Below are positions 10,941-19,699 of a stretch of 64,000 nucleotides of DNA, in pieces. A model generated the notes under the pieces. That model was not told the DNA's origin and did no database searches. It saw only the letters and a program-made list of their open reading frames with translations. The translations under genes were made by a program, and so were the position numbers. Position 1 is the stretch's first letter, and each line of letters opens with the position of its first letter. The stretch is taken from NCBI GenBank assembly GCA_015680685.1, contig MNCI01022155.1:334902-398901 (forward strand), written 5' to 3'. This DNA comes from Gnetum montanum. Its lineage: Eukaryota; Streptophyta; Gnetopsida; Gnetales; Gnetaceae.

Positions 10941-11470
10941 CTATATCAGGGTGGGCTTCTTGGATCCGTTCAACGACTTCCTCCCCGATGCTAGCCACAA
11001 AATCCATCTTACTTGGCATTTTTGACGAAATAAGTGGCTCACGGGTATGAGAAGAACTGACCTCAGCGGTCCTCTCAGGAGGAACCGTCTTCATCGGTAC
11101 ATCTAGGCGCACCATTCTGGTCTTGCTACCTTCATCTGGACAGAATAAAAAACACATAAAAATAAACAAAAATATAACCCACAAAAAAGGACATCTGACA
11201 GGAGAAATCGAAACAGGATAAAAGAAAAAAAAAACGTACCGTGCCCTTCGTCATCCCCTAGGGGAGCGTCTAAATCCAAATCTCCTTGAAGAAAACTGCG
11301 AAACATTTGGTCGACACTGCCTTGGTCATCCAACGGCTCAGTTCCTGTGGTTTTCTCCCTTAACTCCTCCGTCCTTCCACCTTGACTCGTTTCTGTATGC
11401 TCCTCCTCGTTGTTTTTCCCCGTATTGGTTTCCTCCTCCTCCGTGATCGTCTCTAAAGCCTATTTCCTTA
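10941..11470 (-). pseudogene. Antisense gene of A, exons 5 and 6: acidic linker
   Basis: Exon 5 (11470-11240) is very acidic, with TITEEEETNTGK and LDLDAPLGDDEGH, and has one TAG close to its start. Exon 6 (11135-10941) contains IGEEVVERIQEAHPDI, equivalent to DMISCVERIDPEI in B (32733-32870). Both have GT...AG borders and phase-1 junctions. The intron between them (11239-11136) is T-rich on the coding strand. No known domain is seen. Confidence 0.65.
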
Positions 11471-11568
11471 CTGTTTTAAAAATCAAGCCAAAGGAAAAAT
11501 ATATCAATGACACATAAGAAATTGAGGTGAAAGTTATAAATAGTAATAAGCAGGTGAGTTCTGCTCAC

Positions 11569-12609
11569 CAGGCATCTTGAAGCATATCCGCTTCACGCGT
11601 GGCTGGCTCACACTGGAAACGTCCTCAGCCAGGCACTCAAGCCTCTTTAGCTTTACTTTAGCTTGGCCGATGGTTTCCTTGATGACCCATTCTGCCCTTC
11701 TAGCAGTATAAGGCAGCTCATCTGGCTCCAACCCCACACTATCACGTGTATGGATTGAACCGCTAGATGATCCTCCCGTAGTAACAGAAACGGATTCATC
11801 GATACCTTCGGGTGCATCTTGGGATTTGGCTGTGTCATACAGGTGATGGATCCACGGGCGGGATAGTTGACCCCGATCCCGCAGGACAAACTTGTTATCT
11901 GCGCGAACTACCAAGAACTCGGTAAAACAACGAAGATAACCGGCAAAAAATGCGAAGGTGAAATGGGATTGCGCCTCGACATTCGAGCGCAATCGCACTA
12001 TCTCTTTGTGCATGCCCGCCAATAAAAATTTTGCCTAGTTGTATCGCATCCCTGTTTCCAAAACAGTTCGCATCACATGAACAGCCTCAACCCCAAGGCA
12101 CCTCACCTAGGAAAGCATTTTGGGGAATACCCGTGGTCTGAATAGGGGATAAAGTTCATTCACTTCTACAACCTTCGCCTTCCCCTGCATCGGGAATCCC
12201 TTAGTACCCTTTGCCACGCCTAGCCAGTCCTCCAATTCTCGGATCATCTGGAGCTCTTTATGAGTTCTGTCTAATACTACATTCAGGCCATCCACCGGTA
12301 CGCCAACTAGGTCCGAAAAGAACTCGGGCAACAGATGGAAAACTACCTTCACACCCTTAATTCGGGTGTTTTAGTATGTGACAGACTCATTAAAGGAGTC
12401 TACAATCCCGATCATCTCCCCAATGGAAACATCAGGACTCAACGTAATAAAAAGCTCCATGAGCCCAGCATCATCTAGGCAACGAGCGAGGGATGGAGGA
12501 GCATGATTCCGCAACCACTTCTGGGCCCTAGCCACCCCTCCGAACTTTATTGATAAAGTCGTCTCGGTTCGTCCGGTGGTCACCAGATCCTCACTAGAAG
12601 GGATATTAA
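11569..12609 (-). pseudogene. Antisense gene of A, exon 4: middle domain
   Basis: One frame across about 347 codons with three stops (TAA near 12370, TAG near 12106 and near 12024). Landmarks shared with B exon 4: AGLMELFITLSPDV and DSFNE, EDWLGVAKGTKG (B: EEWLGVKKESKG), LYPLFRPRVFPKMLS (B: IYPLFQARAFPKLLS). The order with a FFSDLVGVPVDG segment recalls the plant transposon protein/ATHILA ORF1-type domains, but this is resemblance, not a firm family call. It ends at a clean donor CCTG/GTGAGC. The tail KRICFKMPG is basic. Confidence 0.68.
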
Positions 12610-13037
12610 CTATAAAAGCAATGTAAAGTTGTTATATCAGCGTAAATCCAGGCAATTGGACGAACCCACTAACATATCTAAGAAGTGTTATCATTTATCG
12701 TCGGTGGTAGATCTAGACATGCTGCCAAGATCACAAGAGAAAATTGGCCCGTTGTCAGTCTAGTCTTCGTGAAGCCACCCACGAGCCTTGCACATCGCAA
12801 ATGCTCTGGAGAATTGTTTGTGAAAGTGGACCATTGAACCCTTCGTTTGCTTCAGCACAGTCCCATGAAGGTTAGGGCCCGTCATAAATGCTTCCAGAGC
12901 TGTGCGAGCAAGGGCTAATCCTTCATCTTCAATGAGAGTCCCATCCGGGTGAGTCTTCGACCTATAAGAAAATATGGGTCATAACAAGAAGCGAGCATTG
13001 AAGAGTGAAAGGAAACAGTAAACTGAAACATGCCTAC

Positions 13038-13487
13038 CTGGCCACTCGATACACCATGCCGGGAGGATTCTGGAATAATGTATGTGTGCGGGTAGCTATG
13101 AACAACGTATTGTTGAGATAATCCAGCCCCTGCGGCAATAATGCCCACATGCGCGTTAATGAACGTGTGGCCCGAGGCCCGCACATAGTACCATCTTCGC
13201 TAACAAAAGGCCCCTCGTCGATGTCCTGTATAAAAACCATGACACCCTCCGCAGCCCCTGGCAGCATCTCTTCAAGCACGCTCCGTGCTGTCACCTCATC
13301 AAAGTTTGACCAGATGACCACCTCAAAGTTGTCCAACAAGAAGGATAGAAACCCACATGCGCCTCCCCGGAACCAAACCCCGTTGTCATTCACAGTCAGA
13401 TCCGGGGGAACCTCGCCATCTTCAATGGGGCCAACCCATGTCAATACCCTGACAAGTTTAACAACAATAAAAAAACGTTTGTTGTCC
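13038..13487 (-). CDS. Antisense gene of A, exon 2: catalytically dead FCP1/NLI-phosphatase-like domain
   Basis: 150 codons without a stop. The fold is recognised from GFLSFLLDNFEVVIWS (FCP1/SCP family: EFLxxLxxxFEVVVWT) and, near the end, NTLFIATRTHTLFQNPP (family: NTLLIDDSPxxxxxNPP). Where the family has the nucleophile motif DxDxT, A reads VVKLVRVLT and B reads VLDIMGILC; the second DD is ATR in A and AHH in B. A phosphatase reaction is therefore unlikely. A binding role is the better guess. The acceptor GGTTGCAG and donor CCAG/GTAGGC are clear. The family match is by eye only. Confidence 0.7.
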
Positions 13488-14059
13488 CTGCAACCAATCG
13501 CGATGCTACAATCAATCAGCCATGCTTCGAAACAGCCTGAGAGACGAAAACCATATTATGGATTGACGCTTAAAAATTGAAAATTTTCTAACTCTTAAAC
13601 TCAGCGTATACGCCGCATATAGAGCGTATACGCCCGCGAGACCACATCGCGTAAAATAACATCTTAAACTCAGCGTATACGCCGCATATAGAGCGTATAC
13701 GCCCACCAACACTTAGCGTAAAAATGCAATTCAAAACTCAGCGTATACGCTAGCCAGCTCAGCGTCTACGCTGACAACAATCTGCTTTACACTAATGCCC
13801 GAACCCATTCACATACAGTGTATACGCTGAGCAAACCCTCGGCGTATACGCCATAAACAGAAGTTACGCCGATGATAAATAAATTACGCTAACAAACATT
13901 TCGCCAATAAAAGCTGTCTACGCTTCACAGTTATGCTCGGCGTATACGCCAAAAACCCTTATGCTGAAAACCCTTCTACACTCGGTGTATACGCCGAGAC
14001 CGTCTACGCTACAAACAAAAAATAGCACAGAAACAATAGAGACAGGAATCAGAGCCTAC
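13488..14059 (-). repeat. Intron 1 of the antisense gene, filled with GCGTATACGC palindromes
   Basis: Between 13596 and about 13995 the 10-bp palindrome GCGTATACGC and near copies occur about ten times, the same word that fills the LTR U3 at 3430-3850 and 19840-20225. Flanks are a GTAGGC donor (14059) and a TTGCAG acceptor (13488). B's intron 1 at 29779-30316 lacks this palindrome. Confidence 0.75.
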
Positions 14060-14447
14060 CTGTGGGACATCACAGGCCACGATGGGATCTTTGGCCTAGG
14101 CAGGCTGTACAGCATAGCCTCCGTCTCTTCCGCAAAGGTCAGGTCAGGACCCTTCCTACCCTAGCCCTCCACTTCCTTCCCCTTGCCCATTTCGGATTGT
14201 CTACGCTGTCGATGTAAGTTTACGCCAGACAACTGTCTACGCTGGCGCTCGTAGGTTTACTCTTTAGCGTCTATGCTAAGGCCACTCCGCGTCTACACTG
14301 GGGTTTAATCTTAGGCGTCTACACTAGGGTCTCTTGTTGGCGTCTACGCTGGGAGGCAGGTTTACGCTTACGCTTACGCTTTAGCAGGTGGCACTCTATC
14401 GCTTATGATGTCACTTTCAAAGTAAGAAACAAATGGACCCCCCGTCC

Positions 14448-14456
14448 CTTTATATA
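14448..14456 (-). promoter_or_regulatory. Candidate TATA box of the antisense gene in A
   Basis: On the minus strand the sequence is GCGCTATATAAAGGGACG, about 260 bases before the ATG at 14190. The 14200-14400 stretch between them is rich in TAGACGC/AGCGTAAAC words and would be 5' UTR. It suggests transcription independent of the LTR. Confidence 0.55.
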
Positions 14457-14649
14457 GCGCTCCGATGATGCTGACGCTGACGCCGCTGCCGCTTACGCCA
14501 ACATTGCTCCATTTTTTGCCTTTTTTACCTTATTTGCTTATTTTTTCTCCAAAATTTGCCCAAAAGTGATAAAAATTAACTAAAAATTAATTAAAAACAG
14601 AGATTATTGCGTCCTGGTTTCTCCATGAACCCCATTTTACATGGTTACG

Positions 14650-14740
14650 CTAGTTTAAACCACCATCATGGCCCGGTACGGCCTTAAACTGCCATTTCCC
14701 CATCCGATTGTGGCCCGGTACGGGCTTAAACTGCCATGCA
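14650..14740 (+). repeat. Stem-loop repeat array A2 (between antisense gene and pol)
   Basis: Two clear units: GGCCCGGTACGGCC followed by TTAAACTGCC, and GGCCCGGTACGGGC followed by TTAAACTGCC. Same design as array A1. The equivalent array in B is at 29170-29425. Confidence 0.7.
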
Positions 14741-14837
14741 TCCAGGTGTGAAGATAATCCACCATCATACACGTACACATGTTTAAAAATTACTAAAATA
14801 CACAGAACGATTCCCCCCTTTGCTCACGTGGCTCTCC

Positions 14838-14850
14838 ATTTATTGGCAGG
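14838..14850 (+). promoter_or_regulatory. Splice-acceptor-like site before pol of A
   Basis: TTTATTGGCAG/G ends at 14849 and is followed within 12 bases by ATGGAC. B has CTTTGCAG/G at 29083 followed by ATGGAT. Conservation of the CAG/G and of the next ATG suggests the 3' end of an Ogre-type intron separating protease from RT. I found no matching conserved donor. Confidence 0.45.
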
Positions 14851-16060
14851 AGCAAGCTCAATGGACTGTCCTCATTTAACTGTGTCGTTGATCATTGATG
14901 GACCATACGGCCATATCACGTGGGACATTAACGTAAACTACATCAACTTAGGTTCACCAACGGACGACATGTTCATAGCCTCAACATGGCAAGCCAGAGA
15001 CGATTATGAAGGTATGACGAAATTCCTTGACATAGAGGTCGAAAACATCACTGAAGACCCGTTAGCTGAAACCCCCATTACCATGCCTGATGGGGAAATA
15101 AAAGTATTAAAATTAAGCGCATTACTGCAACCACAACTAGTGAAAGACATTGAGAACGTACTTAGGGAAAACATGAAAGCATTCGCTTGGTCCTATACGG
15201 ATATGCCCAGGCTAGATCCTAGAATTGTCCAACACAATATTATTCTCGACCCCAAACTAAGACCGGTAAAACAAAAGGCACAAAAAGTTAGGCCTGAGGT
15301 GGCATTGCTAGTTCCCAATGAGATCACCAAGCTTTACCAAGCTGGTTTCATTTGAGCCATTGATTACGCCGAGTGGGTGTCAAACATGGTCATCGTCCCG
15401 AAGAAAAACGGAAGCATTCGCTTATGCATTGACTTCCGAGATTTAAATGTAGCAACCATAAAAGATGACTTTCCCCTGCCCAGCATCGATCAGCTTGTTG
15501 ACTCGACTGCCGGACATGCCTTGCTATCTTTTATGGATGGCTTTTCGGGATACAACCAAATACGCATCAACCCGGAACATCAACTTCGAACCACCTTCAT
15601 GACCCCATGGGGAACTTTTTTTACACCATGATGCCCTTCGGTCTCAAGAACGTAGGGGCCACATATCAAAGAGCCATGACGTTTATCTTTAGTGATTATA
15701 TGCTACAGTCGCTCAATGATTATGTGGATGATATCGTAGTTAAGTCAAAAACGACCGAACAACATATACAAGACCTCGACTTAGTCTTAAAGCGTTGTTT
15801 AAAGTACGAACTAAGACTTAACCCAAAAAAGTGTGTCTTCGGCGTTAAAACAGGAAAAATGCTTGGATTCATAGCCTCTGAAGAAGGTATACGAGTAGAC
15901 CCCGATAAGGTTAAAGCCATAACAAATCTGAAACCCCCGAGCAACCTTACCAAACCCCGAAGCCTGCAACATAGACTACAATTCATCAGGTGCTTCGTAG
16001 AAAAATTAACGGACAAACTCAGACCTATGAATCATCTATTACGTAAAAACGCCCATTTTG
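14850..16060 (+). pseudogene. Element A reverse transcriptase
   Basis: Copies the RNA into DNA. Landmarks: ITEDPLAETPITMPDGE linker, AFAWSYTDMPRLDP, VSNMVIVPKKNGSIRLCID (catalytic Asp region), FMDGFSGYNQIRIN, MMPFGLKNVGATYQR, and the intact active site YVDDIVV at 15721. A TGA at 15355 replaces an Arg codon (family: FIRAxDYxEW). One G is missing near 15610 (TGGGGAAC), which shifts the frame. The connection part continues as FIASEEGIRVDPDKVKAI. Only these few lesions separate it from an open pol. It sits 5.4 kb downstream of the protease stop, which is unusual. Confidence 0.9.
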
Positions 16061-16436
16061 AATGGACTCTGCAGTGCCAAGAAGCATTCGAAAACATCAA
16101 AACAACACTTGCCCGACTGCCTATGGTTTACCTGCCCCAAAACAACAAACCGTTTTACATCTATCTTGCCACTTCAGAATCGTCCATCGCGTCCCTGTAT
16201 ACTACTTGAGTCATGCCTTAGTTGCCCATGAAAAGAAGTACAACAACGTGGAGAAGTCATGTTTAGCTTTAGTCTTTTCTCTAAGAAAATGGCGACATTA
16301 CGTCTTCCGTAATCAAGTCTACATAATCTGTAAGGACAATGTACTAAGAGCTATAATAGGGAACATTTACGAAACGAGTCGAATAGCCCGGTGGAAAGCC
16401 ATGATAGCTGAGTTTGACCTATATTATGTAGCGTAA
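16061..16436 (+). pseudogene. Element A RNase H (retroviral-position domain)
   Basis: First RNase H after RT. The reading starts FYIYLATSESSIAS in one frame and continues VPVYYLSHALVAHEKKYN in another. Comparison with B (27427-27906), which has about twelve extra residues here, shows a small deletion at about 16195. Downstream motifs: KWRHYVFRN, ICKDNVLRAI and SRIARWKAMIAEFDLYYV. It ends at a TAA that replaces the Gln codon of YVGQSS-type sequence. Degenerate relative to active RNase H, as is common in the Tat clade. Confidence 0.82.
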
Positions 16437-16469
16437 TCATCAGTCAAGGGTCAAGCCATAGCAGATCAA

Positions 16470-16949
16470 ATGGCCACATCACCAACGCGTGATCAAGCAA
16501 CCATAGACCTAGAATTCCTAGATGAGAACATAAACACCATAGACATAGTGCCCCAAGATTATGACGCCATCCTAAACTTTGATGGAGCATCCACCTCTCA
16601 AGGAGGAAGTGCGGCCGCTATCATCACCTATCCCTCCGGGGAGATTCGACCCTTTGCCTACCGATTCAACTTTCATTGTACGAATAATATAGCAAAGTAC
16701 GAAGGTCTCCTTAGAGGCCTCGCGGCCGCGCTGGCTTCAGACATCACACGGCTTGTAGTCAGAGGGGATTCACAACTAGTCCTAAACCAAGTCACAGACG
16801 TCTACACATGTAAAGCTCAACATTTACAACCATACTGCGATTTGGCAAAACACTTAATAAGGCATTTCAAAAGTATGGAGGTGCAACACATTTCCAGAAA
16901 CGACAATACTATTGTGGATGCGTTAGCAACCTTAGCATTAAATATCTGA
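16470..16949 (+). CDS. Element A second RNase H, archaeal/plant type (aRNH)
   Basis: 160 codons without a stop. The four acidic residues of RNase H are all present: LNFDGAST, AKYEGLLRGL, VVRGDSQLVLNQV and NTIVDALATLA. CTNNIAKYEG is the TNN-AEYE motif of the archaeal-type domain that marks the Tat lineage. It is thought to replace or assist the worn first RNase H in removing RNA from the hybrid. The gap to integrase is seven bases with a TGA in frame. Confidence 0.88.
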   Translation: MATSPTRDQATIDLEFLDENINTIDIVPQDYDAILNFDGASTSQGGSAAAIITYPSGEIRPFAYRFNFHCTNNIAKYEGLLRGLAAALASDITRLVVRGDSQLVLNQVTDVYTCKAQHLQPYCDLAKHLIRHFKSMEVQHISRNDNTIVDALATLALNI

Positions 16950-16955
16950 CCTGAC

Positions 16956-18299
16956 ATGTTTCACACATTACCGAGCTCCATAACCAGTTGCGCTGAACCC
17001 ATCACCGACACCCTTAACACGTTGCCGATTGCATCTGTTAGTACAACACATGCGATAGAATGGTACGATGACATAAAAGAATACCTTCTACGTGGTGAAG
17101 CACCACGACATCTAACGAATGCACAAAAGGACATCGTACGAAAACGTTCTAGGCAATACACCCTCGTAGGGGACACACTATGTCGTCGATCCTACGAAGG
17201 CATATTTCTAACATGCGTTAGTAGCAATGACGCCCAAACAATAGTTGAACAAATACATAAGGGGCTATGCGGAGGACACATAGCACCAAAAGCCATGGCC
17301 ACGAAAATAAGAAGATTAGGCTATTATTGGCCGCATATGGAATATGACTGTCTCTCCAAGGTTAATACATGCAACACTTGCCAAAAGCATAGTAACCTAA
17401 TCCACGTCTCACCAAACGAGTTTCACACAGCGCAAATCACGTGGCCCTTCCAAAAATGGGGATTGGATCTCATCGGCCCGATAACACCTTCATCTTCGAC
17501 AGGGCATGGTTTCATCATAACAGCCACTGAATATTTCACGAAGTGGGTAGAAGCTGTTCCCCTCCGAAAAATCACATCTAAACACATGTGCAATTTCATC
17601 CTTAAAAACATAGTAACCCATTTCGGCATTCCCATGACAATTATCACTAATAACGGTCCACAATTCAGCAGTGTCGAAACCCAAACTTTTTGTGACAGTC
17701 TAGGGATCAAACACTCGTTTTCCTCCCCTTACTATCCTCAGAGCAATGGGCAAGCAGAAGCAACAAATAAGATGATCATTATAATACTTAAGAAAATGCT
17801 AACCCAGAGCAAAAGGAAATGGCACGAGCAATTAATCTACGCATTATGGGCATACCGCACAACACACTGAATGTCAACAGGTAAGACACCGTACAGTCTT
17901 ATTTACGGTTCAGAAGCTATTTTACCTTTGGAACTGCAGGTACCATTTTTAAGGATCACACTTTCTGGGCTCCTCGACGATGGGCAAAACAATGAGTTAC
18001 GAATTGTTGATCTCGACTCGGTGGAAGAAGAACGTCTGTGTGCCCTCAATCAGATCGAATGGTACCAAAAACAGTAACAGCAACGACATCGGCATGACAT
18101 CAACAAGCGCCCTATCAAAGAAGGTGACATTGTGCTTAAAGCTGTTCGGGAGCACCTGGACAAATTCTTAGCCAACTGGAAAGGGCCTTATGTGGTCATC
18201 AAAGCATTTGATAATGGTGCATTTACGCTCGTCGACATGGAAGGAAATGAGTTTGCCAATCCGACAAATCATTTATACCTAAAACCGTTCTATGTCTGA
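16956..18299 (+). pseudogene. Element A integrase
   Basis: Inserts the cDNA. N-terminal zinc domain H2C2: IHKGLCGGHIAPKAM and CNTCQKH. Core: KWGLDLIGPI (Asp), then TNNGPQFSS where the family has TDNG, so the second catalytic Asp is Asn through one base change, then SNGQAEATNK (Glu). After a TGA at 17868 (Arg site) the C-terminal part continues with GKTPYSLIYGSEAILPLE and ends with the GPY/F-type module WKGPYVVIKAFDNGAFTLV and LYLKPFYV, stop at 18297. One TAA at about 18076 breaks YQKQ/QQRH. Almost intact otherwise. Confidence 0.9.
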
Positions 18300-18309
18300 A
18301 CACAAACTC

Positions 18310-18660
18310 AGGTACGTGAAAAGTCCTGGAATTACGACTATAAACTGATACCACAAAAAAGTCCTGGAATTACGACTATAAACTGATACCACAGAATAGT
18401 CCTGGATCATGACTTGAAACTGATACCACAGTGTCCGCAAGGACAATGAACTAGCATTCGTTTGGCATGACAGCAAACTGCCACCGTCCTAACCATTCGG
18501 GTCCGCTAAGACTATAAACTAGCTTGTCTCTCCATAGTCCGCTAAGACTAGAAACTGGCAATGTAACGTCTGCCACGACGCTAAACAGGAAATGTCCAAT
18601 GGGTTATGACATAAAACTAACCCATGATAGTCTGCCAGGATCATAAACTAGCAAGTTCAC
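18310..18660 (+). repeat. Stem-loop repeat array A3 (after integrase)
   Basis: About nine units. Examples: GTCCGCAAGGAC (4-bp stem and GCAA loop) then AATGAACTAGC; GTCCGCTAAGAC then TATAAACTAGC; GTCTGCCACGAC then GCTAAACAGG. The first two units are longer, nearly identical tandem copies (GTCCTGGAATTACGAC then TATAAACTGATACC). B's equivalent is at 25010-25620 on minus. Confidence 0.75.
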
Positions 18661-19648
18661 TTCCGGCACATCAATCCGCCGCCATGATCATCCATCAGCT
18701 TCACTACATCGCCCATCATCAATTGCCCTTACCAGTACTGCTATCATCTACATACAGTGCTTGCCATCCTTCAGCATCTCTATGCCATCGGCCGCCGTGT
18801 AACTCTAAGCTCATCTATTCACTTATGATTTTTCTTGTCTCCTCGATGTTTTGTTTACAGGATGACGCCCAGAAGTTTCGCACAAGAATGCATTTCGTCA
18901 TGAGCAGCAAGATAACACAATGTTCACAGCATACCCGGCGAAACTAAATCAAACCATTCACCAGTACATCCCCATTCATCGATAAATTCCCTATCCTCCA
19001 CCAGTGCATTTTATTCAGCCACACCCTTGACACATCCAGTATATTCAAAACAACGAGTACACTGTGGCACACTGCAAAACGTTACAGCAGCTGCGACACA
19101 CAGCCTGACACCTGAGCATGAATACAAGATCAACGCAAACAAAAACCGAGACCTCTGGCACTTTCCATACAAGCCCCAGGCGGGAAGGCAGTTGTCTCAA
19201 AACCAAGCACTCATGTCCAAACTAGTCAAGAAGCATCCAGTTGCATGACTTTGGCTCCCCACCAACAAGTTCCCTTTGAATATTAAACATGGGCCCTGTT
19301 CTCCCAAAGAATGTAATACACCCTCCCGTGGTTTTGACCTCGCCAACAAGTTCTCTTAAAAACTAACCAAGAGCCTTGTTCCCCCAAAGGATGCACATCG
19401 CGTGTCTGCACTCCGAGTCTACTAAATCCTGGCTATTGATAAGGATCAGCATGCCACATACCCAAGCATTCCCTGTTTACAACACAATTCCTCAAGTAGT
19501 CGTCACTCCCCACAATCTCTTTCCTCCCACCAGCTACAAATTTTCACTCACCCAATCCCATGTACTAGTGAACACGGTGCGATAACATCTCGTCAAGTCA
19601 CAACGGGCAATGTCTTTATCAAGTTGCTTGTGGTGTTTTGCGCTTCTT
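18661..19648 (+). other. Element A 3' untranslated region
   Basis: About 1 kb between array A3 and the PPT hairpin. It holds only short frames of no recognisable family. Near 19250-19390 two related stretches (ACCAACAAGTTC...CCTTGTTCCCC-like) form an imperfect direct repeat. Nothing else was recognised. Confidence 0.45.
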
Positions 19649-19699
19649 TGTCGATGCTTCTCGGGTTGATTCCTCCAAGCATCAACAAAGAGGGGCCAA
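19649..19699 (+). other. Hairpin and polypurine tract of element A
   Basis: TTGTCGATGCTT and AAGCATCAACAA form a 12-bp stem with one G-T pair. The second arm runs directly into AAAGAGGGGCCAA, the purine-rich plus-strand primer site that touches the TG of the 3' LTR at 19700. B carries CATCAACAAAGAGGGGTCAT at the same place. Confidence 0.72.

Larger units (their letters stand above)
9888..14190 (-). pseudogene. Antisense eight-exon gene of element A (FCP1-like, middle and coiled-coil domains)
   Basis: Gene opposite to gag-pol, between protease and RT. Exons inferred from GT...AG sites and the match to B: 1: 14190-14060; 2: 13487-13038; 3: 12961 to about 12695; 4: 12609-11569; 5: 11470-11240; 6: 11135-10941; 7: 10864-10080; 8: 9989-9888, roughly 1060 codons. 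Intron phases 2, 2, 1, 1, 1, 1, 0 agree with B wherever both can be read. Product: FCP1-like fold without catalytic Asp, a domain resembling plant-transposon proteins, a coiled coil and an acidic tail. Function is unknown. Breaks: TAG in exons 1, 3, 4 and 5, TAA in exon 4, TGA in exon 7, and the intron 3 donor is mutated. Most stops match CAG, CAA or TGG codons hit by one transition, so decay looks recent. Not a usual Tat gene. Confidence 0.8.
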
